Shown one piece after another: positions 16,403 to 24,550 of a stretch of DNA of 32,906 nucleotides (positions within the stretch are counted from its first letter, which is position 1; each line of letters opens with the position of its first letter). This DNA comes from Candidatus Methanoxibalbensis ujae (GTDB taxonomy: Archaea > Halobacteriota > Syntropharchaeia > Alkanophagales > Methanospirareceae), in contig JAOQIN010000019.1 in assembly GCA_026134085.1 (NCBI GenBank), positions 1 through 32,906 of the forward strand, written 5' to 3'. The position numbers and the translations under genes were made by a program. A model generated the notes under the pieces. That model was given only the letters and a program-made list of their open reading frames with translations, was not told the origin of the DNA and searched no databases.

Positions 16403-18757
16403 ATGGAGGAGATGAATGTATCGGATCATCGTGATTCACAGGCATCAGAAGAGTTGAAAGACCTCGCAGATTTTGCGGTTACGGATGTGGATTTTGAGGT
16501 GGAGGATCTGCTTGAGTTTGTTGGAGAGGAGGAAGCGCTTGACATAATTCGGATGCGATACATTCATGAAGACGGCGAGGTGAAGACGAGCGACATAGAG
16601 GAGAGACTGCTTCGCAGCAATCTTCCCGAGCGGTTGAGAAGGATTTTGAAGCGCAAGCTAAGGGCCGTGAGGGAGAAGCTCACGAGAGATGCGCTTGAGA
16701 GGATCGTAAGGCGTGCTGAGGCCGAGTATGAGGAGGCGAAAGTGGAGCCAAACGAAGCAGTCGGCATCGTTGCCGCGCAGTCAATCGGCGAGCCTGGAAC
16801 GCAGATGTCGCTGCCGGGGGATGAGCGGATACTCATCGTTGAGAGAGGTGTGATGCGATCGGAGAGAATAGGCGATTTCGTGGACGCTTGTATATCAAAA
16901 TACGGTGCAGTTGTAGAGGGAGAAGCTGAGATATGCCATGTGAATGAGAATTTCTTCGTTCTCAGCCTTGACAATGATGGAAAATTAAAATGGAAAAATG
17001 TGAAATATGTTATAAGACATGAATTTGACGGAGAACTGCTGAGATTGAGGACGAAATCCGGGCGTGAGATAACTGCCACGCCTTATCACTCATTCGTCAC
17101 GAAAAAAGGAGGACGCATTTTCCCGATAGCAGGGAGCATGCTGAAGCCCGGAGAAAGAATCCCCGTGGTCAGGAGATTGCCACCCCTGGCTGTCGATTGT
17201 GATTGCGCAATCAGTCCATCTCCAGAGACCTCTCCAGAGGCAAGCAAGCGCTGCGTTGAGCGGGAGCGGAAAGTTGAGCACGCCAGCACCGCATATATGC
17301 TCGGCAGGATGTTTGCGGAGAATGAATATGCATTTTCATTTTTGAACGATGATCTGTTGAATGGAAGTGATGATTTCATAAAGGAATTTCTTCGCGGGTT
17401 CTTCGCGGCAGTTCCGCTGACGGGGCATCCTGCATCTGACGAAGCTGACGGTGAGGGCTGCGGAGATGCAGTTGTGAATGTGAGATTTCATGACAGGCGT
17501 GTAAGAGATGATTTCGCGCTGCTCCTTGCGAGGTTTGGCATATTCACGCTTAAAAGTGAAAGCGCTGGGGATCACCTGCTTTTGATCCCGCTGTCATCTT
17601 TTGCGGCGGTTTTCTCCGGCGACTGTGGGTGTGACAGTGATGAGGAGGATGTTGTATGGGATGAGATAGAGAGCATAGATTTCCGCCGCACCTCTGATCG
17701 TGTGTATGACATATCCGTGGATGGTCTTGAGACATTCACGACACATGACGGCATTATAACACACAACACAATGCGGACATTCCACTATGCGGGTGTTGGT
17801 GCGCTTTATGTCACGATGGGGTTGCCGCGCATAATGGAAATCATGGACGCACGCAAGAAGCCATCAACGCCAACGATGAGCATAAAGCTGAGGGGTGAAT
17901 ATGCGCGCTCAAGAGAGAAGGCTGAGGAGATAGCTGCGGAGATAGAGGAGACCCGCATAAAGGATGTCGCGAGGATCGAGATATCTCTTGACGAGAAATG
18001 CGTGTTTGTTGTGTTCAAAAGTGAAAAGCTGGCTGAGTTACGCATTCAGAGGGAGGACATAGAGGCGAAGATACAGAAGATGGATGTGAACATGGAAAAA
18101 ATAGGAGAGGATATTCTGAGGATATATCCAAAAGAGGAATCGTATTACGAGCTTCTGAGATTGGAAGGAAGGATATCGGAGATGCTCATAAAGGGAATAG
18201 AGGGGATAAAGCGTGTGCTCGTGCGGAAAGATAAGGACGGTGAATACACACTTTTCACGGAGGGATCTGCATTGAAGAAGGTGATGCGTATTGAAGGCGT
18301 TGATCCCACAAGAACCACCACGAGCAACATAATTGAGATCGCAGATGTTTTGGGCATAGAAGCTGCTCGCAATGCAATCATAGAGGAAATCATAAGCACG
18401 CTTGAAGATCAGAATCTTGATGTTGACCCGAGACACATCTCGCTCATAGCAGATGCGATGACGATGGACGGAGAGGTGAAGCAGATAGGCAGGCACGGTC
18501 TGGCTGGCGAAAAGGCTTCAGTCCTCTCAAGGGCTGCGTTTGAAGTCACAGTTGAGCATCTGCTCGAAGCCGCACTCAGAGGTGAGCGGGACGAACTCCT
18601 CGGAATAACCGAAAATGTCATCGTCGGACAGCCCATAAGACTTGGAACTGGCGCAGTAGAACTCGTTTCAAAAATTCCGATGAGCCGTGAAAACACCGAT
18701 AGACCGCCCGAGATCGCTGATACGAAAGAGGGGAAAGATAAAAAAACCGGCAACTGA
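16403..18757 (+). CDS. rpoA2: RNA polymerase subunit A'' (Rpo1C) precursor with intein
   Basis: The C-terminal part of the largest polymerase subunit. The extein has the conserved segment VGIVAAQSIGEPGTQM joined after splicing to TMRTFHYAG, which is the trigger loop, followed by GLPRIMEIMDARK and the C-terminal core ending GTGAVELV. A 320-residue intein interrupts it between Met and Thr of GTQM/TMRTFH. Mature A'' would be about 465 residues, longer than the usual 390 or so because of an acidic N-terminal extension. I start at ATG 16403, which has GAGAGGTGG nine bases upstream; a GTG at 16358 in frame would add 15 residues. Splicing is required for a working polymerase, since the break lies next to catalytic residues. 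Confidence 0.93.
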   Translation: MEEMNVSDHRDSQASEELKDLADFAVTDVDFEVEDLLEFVGEEEALDIIRMRYIHEDGEVKTSDIEERLLRSNLPERLRRILKRKLRAVREKLTRDALERIVRRAEAEYEEAKVEPNEAVGIVAAQSIGEPGTQMSLPGDERILIVERGVMRSERIGDFVDACISKYGAVVEGEAEICHVNENFFVLSLDNDGKLKWKNVKYVIRHEFDGELLRLRTKSGREITATPYHSFVTKKGGRIFPIAGSMLKPGERIPVVRRLPPLAVDCDCAISPSPETSPEASKRCVERERKVEHASTAYMLGRMFAENEYAFSFLNDDLLNGSDDFIKEFLRGFFAAVPLTGHPASDEADGEGCGDAVVNVRFHDRRVRDDFALLLARFGIFTLKSESAGDHLLLIPLSSFAAVFSGDCGCDSDEEDVVWDEIESIDFRRTSDRVYDISVDGLETFTTHDGIITHNTMRTFHYAGVGALYVTMGLPRIMEIMDARKKPSTPTMSIKLRGEYARSREKAEEIAAEIEETRIKDVARIEISLDEKCVFVVFKSEKLAELRIQREDIEAKIQKMDVNMEKIGEDILRIYPKEESYYELLRLEGRISEMLIKGIEGIKRVLVRKDKDGEYTLFTEGSALKKVMRIEGVDPTRTTTSNIIEIADVLGIEAARNAIIEEIISTLEDQNLDVDPRHISLIADAMTMDGEVKQIGRHGLAGEKASVLSRAAFEVTVEHLLEAALRGERDELLGITENVIVGQPIRLGTGAVELVSKIPMSRENTDRPPEIADTKEGKDKKTGN
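16808..17767 (+). mobile_element. Intein in RNA polymerase A'' with degenerate LAGLIDADG domain
   Basis: 320 residues. The N-terminal splicing residue is Ser1 (SLPGDERILIV), block B is TPYH (Thr91...His94), block F is DRVYDISVDGLETFTTHDG, the C-terminus is His319-Asn320 (GIITHN) and the +1 residue is Thr. All self-splicing residues are present for a Ser1-type intein. The middle has traces of a LAGLIDADG homing endonuclease: STAYMLGRMFAEN and FLRGFFAAV. The second motif has lost its acidic catalytic residue, so cutting activity is probably gone. The insertion point is between Met and Thr of the trigger loop. Confidence 0.92.
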
Positions 18758-18960
18758 TGAGACAGGATTATGAAAAAAGAGAAGAGAGAGGGAAAAGGAG
18801 ACAATGCAGTTCCAGTTGGATCATTTTTGATTTTAACCTGATCTTATTTGACCTCATCAATCATAGATGAATTGGAAATGCGTATCATGGATAATGGGGG
18901 ATATGTGAGGAGAAGAAAATAAAATGAGTGTGCTGGAAGGAGAGGGGGGAGTGAAGTGAG

Positions 18961-19305
18961 ATGCAGGCGGGAAGATTTGATATAGATGCGTTGAACAGGG
19001 AATTGAAGGATGCTGTGAAGAGGGGTGTGGTGAAGATAGGTGCGAGGACGACGATCAAGGCATTGAAAAGTGGCGCTGCTGCTGCGGTGATAATTGCCAA
19101 TAACTGCCCCAAATCCCTTCGTGAGAAGATACGCGAGAGTTCTCCGAATGATGTGCTGTTTTACGAATATCCAGCAGGACATCGTGAGCTCGGATTTGCA
19201 TGTGGCAAGCCCTTCGCAATAGCTTCGCTCTGCATCCTGAACAGGGACGAGGTATCAGGGATAATGCGCATCCTGAGCGGAGAGGACGAGGAACAGCATC
19301 GCTGA
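18961..19305 (+). CDS. rpl30e: Ribosomal protein L30e (eL30)
   Basis: A large-subunit ribosomal protein of the L7Ae/L30e fold, 114 residues, with KIGARTTIKALKSGAAAAVIIANNCP and the C-terminal half ELGFACGKPFAIASLCILN. In archaea it usually sits between rpoA2 and nusA, exactly as here. Start ATG 18961 follows a purine-rich region (GGGGGGAGTGAAGTGAG). A 203-base spacer separates it from rpoA2, with no gene visible in that spacer. Confidence 0.95.
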   Translation: MQAGRFDIDALNRELKDAVKRGVVKIGARTTIKALKSGAAAAVIIANNCPKSLREKIRESSPNDVLFYEYPAGHRELGFACGKPFAIASLCILNRDEVSGIMRILSGEDEEQHR

Positions 19306-19322
19306 CAGAGGAGGTGTGAGCG

Positions 19323-19751
19323 ATGACACTCAAATTGAACACGGAAAACATCAGATACATAAACATATTTGAGGACATCACAGGCACAAGAGTGAAAGAT
19401 TGTATTGTCGACAACGAGATGAATAAAATAATTATTGTCGTTGAGCAGGGAAAAATTGGCCGTGCAATAGGCAAAGGTGGCTCAAATATAAAGAAAATAA
19501 AGCGTTTGTTGAACAAAAATATTGAAATTATTGAATATTCATCAGATATAATGGAGTTTATCACAAATATAATGGGAAATATTTGTGTTAAAAATGTCAG
19601 AATTCTTGAGAAAAACGGGAAGAAATGCGTGTATATTGAAGTTCCGCAGAAGGAAAAGGGGATCGCGATAGGGAAGAGGGGGCAGCGTATCAAGAAGGTG
19701 AAAATGTTGCTGAGGAGGAATCAAAATATTGATGATGTTGTTATATCGTAG
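19323..19751 (+). CDS. nusA: NusA-like KH-domain protein
   Basis: The archaeal NusA homologue, 142 residues, with two KH RNA-binding domains. Their GxxG loops are GRAIGKGGSNIKKI (near 46-59) and GIAIGKRGQRIKKV (near 113-126). It lacks the polymerase-binding N-terminal domain of bacterial NusA, as is normal in archaea. Its role in transcription elongation or termination is inferred from the family. GAGGTGAG lies three bases before the ATG. It is 17 bases after rpl30e and 79 bases before rpsL, all one strand. Confidence 0.93.
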   Translation: MTLKLNTENIRYINIFEDITGTRVKDCIVDNEMNKIIIVVEQGKIGRAIGKGGSNIKKIKRLLNKNIEIIEYSSDIMEFITNIMGNICVKNVRILEKNGKKCVYIEVPQKEKGIAIGKRGQRIKKVKMLLRRNQNIDDVVIS

Positions 19752-19830
19752 CTGCCATTGTAGCTGCATATTTTATTTGTGTTGAGGGATAGATTTTCAT
19801 GAGGATGGCGAAGTGGAGTAGGTGATGGCC

Positions 19831-20955
19831 ATGGGAAACGGGCTCTTCGCTGTGCGGAAGATGAAGCGGGACAGGAAGCGATTCAGGAGGAACAAGAGCG
19901 AGGAGTATGTTCGTAAGGTTCTCAAGGCGGAGAAGAAGAGCGATCCGCTTGAAGGTGCGCACATGGCTCGTGGCATTGTTATTGAGAAAGTTGGTATTGA
20001 GGCCAAGCAGCCCAACTGTTTTGACGAAGCCACTGAGCTCTTAACAACAAGAGGATGGCTGAGATACGACGAGATAAGGGATGATGAGGAGATATTCTCA
20101 TATAATCCTGTGAGAAACAGGGTGGAAAGGGAGAGAATACTGGCGAAGACTGTTCAGAAATACGATGGCGAGATGATATGCTGTTTTGACAACACGCTTG
20201 ATTTCATGGTGACACCGAACCACAGGATGCTTCTCAGTGTGATGAAAAATGTGTGTGTGCGAGAGGCTGGCATGATGCCGGGGAGGGCGATGTTCCCGAG
20301 ATGCGGCGTTTATGATGGTGGAGCCTTTGTTGATGAGGTAAAGGCACTCGCGAAGTTTTTCATGAGTGGTGAGATTTTTTGTGGGATTTGTGAGATGGGA
20401 GAGGATGCCGCCTCTCGTGTGTTTGATCTGAATATTGAGCAGAGAATTCTGTTTGTGAAAATGCTGATGAACGGTTGTTCCTGTTTCAATCATGATGACC
20501 GTGAGTTGCTTGACATGTTTCATGCCATTTGCACAATCTCTGGAATTCCTGCGGTTCTGGAGGATGATTCGGTGAGCATACAGAAATCAACATGGTCTGT
20601 CGGTGGGATCCGGCGTGTTGAACATTACAGCGGTGTTGTGTGGTGTGTTGAGACTGATAACGGTTTCATAATAACGAGAAGAAACGGAAAAACGCTCATA
20701 TCGCACAACTCAGCAATCAGAAAGTGCGTTCGTGTCCAGTTGATAAAGAACGGGAAGCAGGTGACCGCATTTTGTCCGGGAGATGGCGCGATAAAGTTCA
20801 TAGATGAACATGATGAAGTTCTCATTGAGGGAATAGGAGGCAGGAAAGGGAGGTCATACGGTGACCTCTCCGGTGTGAGATACAGGGTTGTAGCGGTAAA
20901 TGATATATCACTGAAGGAGCTTGTGAAGGGGAGGAAGGAGAAGGTGATGAGGTGA
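19831..20955 (+). CDS. rpsL: Ribosomal protein S12 (uS12) precursor with intein
   Basis: The small-subunit decoding-centre protein. Extein segments are [42 protein letters not shown] joined to [15 protein letters not shown], then [17 protein letters not shown] and [12 protein letters not shown] 231-residue intein splits the invariant KQPN/SAIRK loop. After splicing the protein would be about 143 residues, normal for archaea. The start is taken at ATG 19831 because GGTGA is five bases upstream; ATG 19825 (with GGAG upstream) or GTG 19822 are possible. The stop codon overlaps the GTG of rpsG, giving coupled translation. Confidence 0.93.
   Translation: MGNGLFAVRKMKRDRKRFRRNKSEEYVRKVLKAEKKSDPLEGAHMARGIVIEKVGIEAKQPNCFDEATELLTTRGWLRYDEIRDDEEIFSYNPVRNRVERERILAKTVQKYDGEMICCFDNTLDFMVTPNHRMLLSVMKNVCVREAGMMPGRAMFPRCGVYDGGAFVDEVKALAKFFMSGEIFCGICEMGEDAASRVFDLNIEQRILFVKMLMNGCSCFNHDDRELLDMFHAICTISGIPAVLEDDSVSIQKSTWSVGGIRRVEHYSGVVWCVETDNGFIITRRNGKTLISHNSAIRKCVRVQLIKNGKQVTAFCPGDGAIKFIDEHDEVLIEGIGGRKGRSYGDLSGVRYRVVAVNDISLKELVKGRKEKVMR
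20017..20709 (+). mobile_element. Mini-intein in ribosomal protein S12
   Basis: 231 residues from Cys1 ([20 protein letters not shown]) to His230-Asn231 (GKTLISHN), with +1 Ser from the extein. Block B is VTPNH (Thr66...His69) and block F is [11 protein letters not shown]. Between them only a weak trace of a DOD endonuclease remains ([14 protein letters not shown], then [14 protein letters not shown], like the second half of such domains), without acidic catalytic residues. It should be able to splice but not home. Confidence 0.92.
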
Positions 20956-21578
20956 TCTCACATTCAAAAGAGGTGATGCGGGCTGTGGCTGTGGAATCAT
21001 CTGCTGTGGCGTGGGAGTGGACGCGCAAGGTTTTCGGGAGATGGGACATCTCAGAAGTGCACATTGAGGACATAGGTATTGCGAAGCACATCAGTTTGAC
21101 ACCGATATCCGCACTGCATACGGGAGGAAGATATGCGAAGCAGAAATTTGCGAAGTCAAAAGTTTGCATAGTGGAGCGATTGATAAACAAGATGATGCGA
21201 ACTGAGCACAACACGGGAAAGAAGCTCAAGGCTTACAACATTGTGAAGAACGCATTTGACATCATATATGAGAAGACGGGTGAGAACCCCGTCCAGATTC
21301 TTGTTTATGCCATTCAGAATGCAGGACCGCGGGAAGACACTGTCAGGCTGCGTTTCGGCGGTATAATCGTGCCTAAAGCTGTTGATGTCTCATCGCAGCG
21401 CAGGATAGATCAGGCACTGATGTTCATAGCTCAAGGCGCACAGAACTGCGCGTTCAAGAGCAAAAAGAGCATAGAGGAGTGCCTTGCAGACGAGATAATC
21501 GCAGCTGCAAGAAACATGAAGTGCTTCGCAATAAACAAAAAGGAGGAAAAAGAGAGAATTGCAAAGGCAGCACGCTGA
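20952..21578 (+). CDS. rpsG: Ribosomal protein S7 (uS7)
   Basis: A small-subunit ribosomal protein that binds the 3' domain of 16S rRNA, 208 residues including an N-terminal stretch typical of archaea. Signatures are [56 protein letters not shown] and [15 protein letters not shown]. The GTG start overlaps the rpsL stop (GTGA) and has GGTGAT just upstream; ATG 20976 is an alternative but lacks a properly spaced ribosome site. In many archaea fusA/tuf follow; here the block ends with a T-rich run. Confidence 0.94.
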   Translation: MISHSKEVMRAVAVESSAVAWEWTRKVFGRWDISEVHIEDIGIAKHISLTPISALHTGGRYAKQKFAKSKVCIVERLINKMMRTEHNTGKKLKAYNIVKNAFDIIYEKTGENPVQILVYAIQNAGPREDTVRLRFGGIIVPKAVDVSSQRRIDQALMFIAQGAQNCAFKSKKSIEECLADEIIAAARNMKCFAINKKEEKERIAKAAR

Positions 21579-21579
21579 A

Positions 21580-21614
21580 CATTTATATTATATTATATTA
21601 TTTCTATTATTTTA
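21580..21614 (+). terminator. T/A-rich end of the ribosomal block
   Basis: Repeated TATTATAT followed by TTTCTATTATTTT just after the rpsG stop. Archaeal polymerase stops at T-rich runs, so this is a likely terminator. There is no strong hairpin. Confidence 0.4.
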
Positions 21615-22400
21615 AAAAAATATATTCCAAAAAAATCCCAACCAGGTCAAGCTCCATACGCCTGCATTCTGAGTTTGCCTCTCAAACCTCAATCACTTCT
21701 CAAGCTTCTTTGACAGGAAAATTTCTTTTCTCCTCTTAGAGCTTTCATGGATCTCTCCCTCAGCTCTGTTTTAATTTCGCTTCTTAATTTTTTGATTTTT
21801 CTGATCTTTCAGCTTGCTGTTCAGTCACACTCAGTCACACTTGTTGAGCGGGCTGAAATTAAAAACTCACTCAATGCTCCAGTTCATCCCTTTCCCAATG
21901 TTGCGCTTGGGACGAATGATAAACGAGTGTGATTCCATTGACATTCCATTGACCAAACTAAACCACCAACACACCCTCATCTGCACTGTTGGAATAAGCC
22001 TTCCAGAATAAGCCTTCTCAGCAACATCTTTGTTATGTGCAGAAGTGAACGGCATGTTCCGAAGTCAGGAGCTCGTATGGTAGAGGCGGTGTGCTGTGAG
22101 AGATGTGCCTTCCGCATGGTCGGTGGTGCAGTTGTAAAAAAGATGCCAGTGCGATGCTGCATCCGGGAAGGGAATAATCCCTCTGCCATAAACATTGCTG
22201 CGACTCATTGTTTCAGTAGGAAAGCTGTCACCACACCGGAGCTGGCTTTATAGTGTGCAGTGTAAACTCCTGTTTTTATGTTCATATGTTCACATTTTCA
22301 GGCATACAACCGAGAAGAGACCATGGGAAAGTCTGCTCTTAACGCCATGACCTCATGCAAAAAAGGATGTGATAAGACGGTTTGATGGGACATGAAGCTA
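21615..22400. other. Gene-poor stretch after rpsG
   Basis: No recognisable gene. A plus-strand frame of 72 codons (22035-22253) is Cys-rich and could be a small protein, but it has no family signature or ribosome site. GAATAAGCCTTC occurs twice, 15 bases apart, near 21992-22018. No tRNA or repeat array seen. Confidence 0.4.
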
Positions 22401-22408
22401 TTTATATA
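22401..22408 (+). promoter_or_regulatory. TATA box for TRAM gene
   Basis: GAAGCTATTTATATATTC resembles a BRE-TATA element. It predicts a start near 22430 and a 5' leader of about 70 bases that holds the hairpin at 22447-22461. Confidence 0.45.
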
Positions 22409-22446
22409 TTCATGGATAAGAAGGAAGGGAGTGGTGTTGGAGGAGA

Positions 22447-22461
22447 AGTGGCATGCCCACT
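22447..22461 (+). promoter_or_regulatory. Leader hairpin before TRAM gene
   Basis: AGTGG-CATGC-CCACT forms a five-pair stem that may extend outward by imperfect pairing. TRAM proteins bind RNA, so a self-regulating leader is possible but unsupported beyond position. Confidence 0.2.
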
Positions 22462-22502
22462 ACTTCTCTGCATCGCTCAAAATGTGAAGAAGGAGATAGC
22501 AT

Positions 22503-22718
22503 ATGCGAGAGATGAGAAGTAGAGGAGTAAGCTTCGCCCCTGTCTCCGTCGGTGAGACATACGATGTGAGGATAGAGGGCGTTGGCAGGGAAGGAGATGG
22601 CATAGCCAGAATAGAGGGTTTTGTTGTGTTTGTGCCCAATGCAAGAAAAGGGGAGAGCGTGAAAATACGCATAACAAAAGTGTCGAGAAGAGTGGCTTTT
22701 GCAGAAATAGTGCATTAA
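22503..22718 (+). CDS. Small TRAM-domain RNA-binding protein
   Basis: 71 residues, nearly all one TRAM domain: [36 protein letters not shown] and the final [11 protein letters not shown]. Stand-alone TRAM proteins are typical of methanogens and relatives and are thought to act as RNA chaperones, often linked to cold response. The start ATG has GAAGGAG eight bases upstream. It is monocistronic, with its own TATA box and a T-rich end. Confidence 0.92.
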   Translation: MREMRSRGVSFAPVSVGETYDVRIEGVGREGDGIARIEGFVVFVPNARKGESVKIRITKVSRRVAFAEIVH

Positions 22719-22741
22719 ATGCAGCCACACTTCTCACATCT

Positions 22742-22818
22742 CCCTTTTTTATTTTTTCTGCTCTATATCCTCCTTTTCTCTTTTTTGTTTGTTTTTGTTT
22801 GTTTGTTTGTTTGTTTTG
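22742..22818 (+). terminator. T-rich terminator and TTTG repeat
   Basis: TTTTTTATTTTTTCTG (from about 22745) and later runs of T make a good archaeal terminator for the TRAM gene. From about 22784 this grades into a TTTG simple repeat of some eight units. Confidence 0.5.
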
Positions 22819-23226
22819 TCCGCCACCGATATTTATGGAAAAGAGAGGTATGCGGTTGATTTGTATAAATGAAAAGGTTGATTTTGATTTTTGATTTTTG
22901 ATTTTTGAAATCTTCAGGCTCACATTGAGATGAAAGAAGATGGGAGGAAAAATTGATTAAGGGAGATGAATCCGCACCTCACCGAAACTTCTACTGAAAA
23001 TTGATGCACTTGAGTTACTCCTTTCCCGAGTCGCTTGATTTGGAGATCAGAGGTTTTTAACAATTGTATGGTTTTCATGGTGTGAAAAACACAAAATCTT
23101 TCTTCACCCTTACTCGTTTCTTCTCACTTTTTTATCTGTTCTCGCCCTCTACAACTTCAATTCAGGTCTTTACCCACTGACTTTCGGAACCACTTGAAAT
23201 GCTTCGGCTGATTCTGCTTATTACAG

Positions 23227-23247
23227 CTCCGCTCGCAGTGAGCGGAG
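23227..23247. other. Perfect 8-bp hairpin
   Basis: CTCCGCTC-GCAGT-GAGCGGAG. No T-run follows, so it is not an ordinary terminator. It could be the edge of a mobile element or an RNA structure; it lies just ahead of a broken ORF. Confidence 0.5.
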
Positions 23248-23248
23248 T

Positions 23249-23469
23249 ATGAAAATGCAGGTTCCTCAACCAAAGATTCTCGGCGATGTAACAGCGTTCA
23301 TAATGCTCCTCGCAGACGAGGTTTGACAACATACCTATGGCAAATATCTGCGATAAAGGGATGTATCACGGAGCCCATGCTTCGTATCATATCATACATT
23401 GTGACAAATGAGCCTCAAGTGCACGCTGTGCTTAAGAAGGACAGAAAGGATGAGCGAGAAAAACCTTAA
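23249..23469 (+). pseudogene. Possible frameshifted ORF remnant
   Basis: ATG 23249 opens a 25-codon frame (ILGDVTAFIMLLADEV), then stops at TGA. The adjacent frame continues with about 48 natural-looking codons (LTTYLWQISAIKGC ... LKKDRKDEREKP). A single indel would join them into a protein of about 70 residues. There is no family match I recognise. Confidence 0.25.
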
Positions 23470-23516
23470 AGCTGAAAAAGTGTAAAGAATCACCGAACAA
23501 TAAGGAGGAAAATCAG

Positions 23517-24266
23517 ATGTCGCAATTAAAACTGAATCCGCTTATTGGTGTCGAAACCGCAGATTCTCGCTGGAATTGGCTCTACAGAGTCGCAGGAGTG
23601 GCTGCCCTGATCTCATTAGTGATTATCCCGATCCAGATCATCGTCTTCATTGTCTCACCGCCACCAACCACTGCAATCGGCTGGTTCACCCTGTTTCAGA
23701 ACAACGAGCTTCTGGGGCTCCTGACTTTTGAACTCTTGATTATTGTCAGCAATGCTCTTGCGATCCCGATATATCTCGCATTCTACGCTGCCCTCAGACA
23801 AGTCAGTGAATCTTTCATGGCCATCGCCACGGTCATCGGCTTGGTGGGGATTGTGGCTTCCTTCGTAGCGAGACCCGCCTTTGAAATGCTTTACCTCAGC
23901 GACCAATACGCGGCTGCCACAACAGATTCGCAATCCATGTTCCTGGCAGCAGGGGAGGTTATGATTGCCATGTCCAAGGGCACTGCTTCTCATTTGAGTT
24001 ACATCTTCGCGGCCTTAGCCCCTCTGATAATTTCGGTTGTCATGCTGCGGAGCAATATCTTCAGCAAAGCAACTGCTTATACTGGAATTCTGGCGAATGT
24101 GATCGCATTGGGCTTTTACGTGCCAGAGATAGGCATCATCTTTGGAATCATTTCTGTCTGCCCGTTTTTGATGATATGGGAGATCCTGATCGCCCGAAGG
24201 TTCTTCCAGTTAGGGCGCGCTGTCCCGAAAGAGGAGGCAAATCGGATTGGAGGTATATCCCGATGA
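23517..24266 (+). CDS. DUF4386-like multipass membrane protein
   Basis: 249 residues with about six hydrophobic segments and the pattern of the DUF4386 family (W.YRVAG.AALI near the N-terminus, AIPIYLAFYAALR, ATVIGLVGIVA, GFYVPEIGIIFGIIS near the end). Function of the family is unknown. It has a strong bacterial-type ribosome site (AAGGAGG) nine bases before the ATG and uses more C-ending codons than its neighbours, which hints at transfer from bacteria. Its stop overlaps the ATG of a truncated flavodoxin frame (ATGA), so the two arrived as an operon. Confidence 0.75.
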   Translation: MSQLKLNPLIGVETADSRWNWLYRVAGVAALISLVIIPIQIIVFIVSPPPTTAIGWFTLFQNNELLGLLTFELLIIVSNALAIPIYLAFYAALRQVSESFMAIATVIGLVGIVASFVARPAFEMLYLSDQYAAATTDSQSMFLAAGEVMIAMSKGTASHLSYIFAALAPLIISVVMLRSNIFSKATAYTGILANVIALGFYVPEIGIIFGIISVCPFLMIWEILIARRFFQLGRAVPKEEANRIGGISR

Positions 24267-24427
24267 AAGTATTGATAGTTTACGATTCGGTTTTTGGCAA
24301 TACAGAGCAGAGTCAAGCTACCGACAATGCTCTCGAGGATGCCAGGATGCCCAACAATGCCCAACAGGGACCTGACGTCGGCTCTTCTACAGGCAAGGCA
24401 GACAGCTGCAATTATTCGCAAAAATAA
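24263..24427 (+). pseudogene. Truncated flavodoxin
   Basis: The first 16 residues, MKVLIVYDSVFGNTEQ, are the first strand and FMN-phosphate loop of a flavodoxin. The following 38 residues bear no resemblance to the rest of the fold, and the frame ends at 24427. A flavodoxin needs about 140 residues, so this is a remnant. It overlaps the upstream membrane-protein gene by four bases. Confidence 0.7.
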
Positions 24428-24550
24428 TCAAAATGATCAATCAAATTCCCCTCCCTTCCGTCTGCATAATTGCCGGTTCACAGGAAAAGAGGGGAGTGTT
24501 CTCTACGATCAACATAGCGACATTTTTTATGCTCAGGACATCTTCCGAAC

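Larger units (their letters stand above)
22819..23516. other. Gene-poor stretch before the DUF4386-like gene
   Basis: Contains a 7-base GATTTTT repeat (about 22880-22906), a strong hairpin (23227-23247) and a possible frameshifted ORF remnant (23249-23469), listed separately. No intact gene was recognised. Confidence 0.4.

Noticed and set aside
16082-16429. Minus-strand His/Ser-rich repetitive frame
   Set aside because: It is the complement of GTGAG and GAAGCG repeats in the rpoA1 tail and spacer, so the repeats explain it.
16808-17767. Reading the A'' insertion as a lineage-specific polymerase domain rather than an intein
   Set aside because: Ser at the start, TPYH block, terminal HN, +1 Thr and precise interruption of GTQM/TMRTFH fit an intein far better.
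22035-22253. Cys-rich 72-codon plus-strand frame
   Set aside because: It lacks a ribosome site, promoter and any recognisable motif. It is kept only as a note in the intergenic entry.
22784-22906. TTTG and GATTTTT simple repeats
   Set aside because: Ordinary slippage repeats next to a T-rich terminator; nothing else links them to a function.
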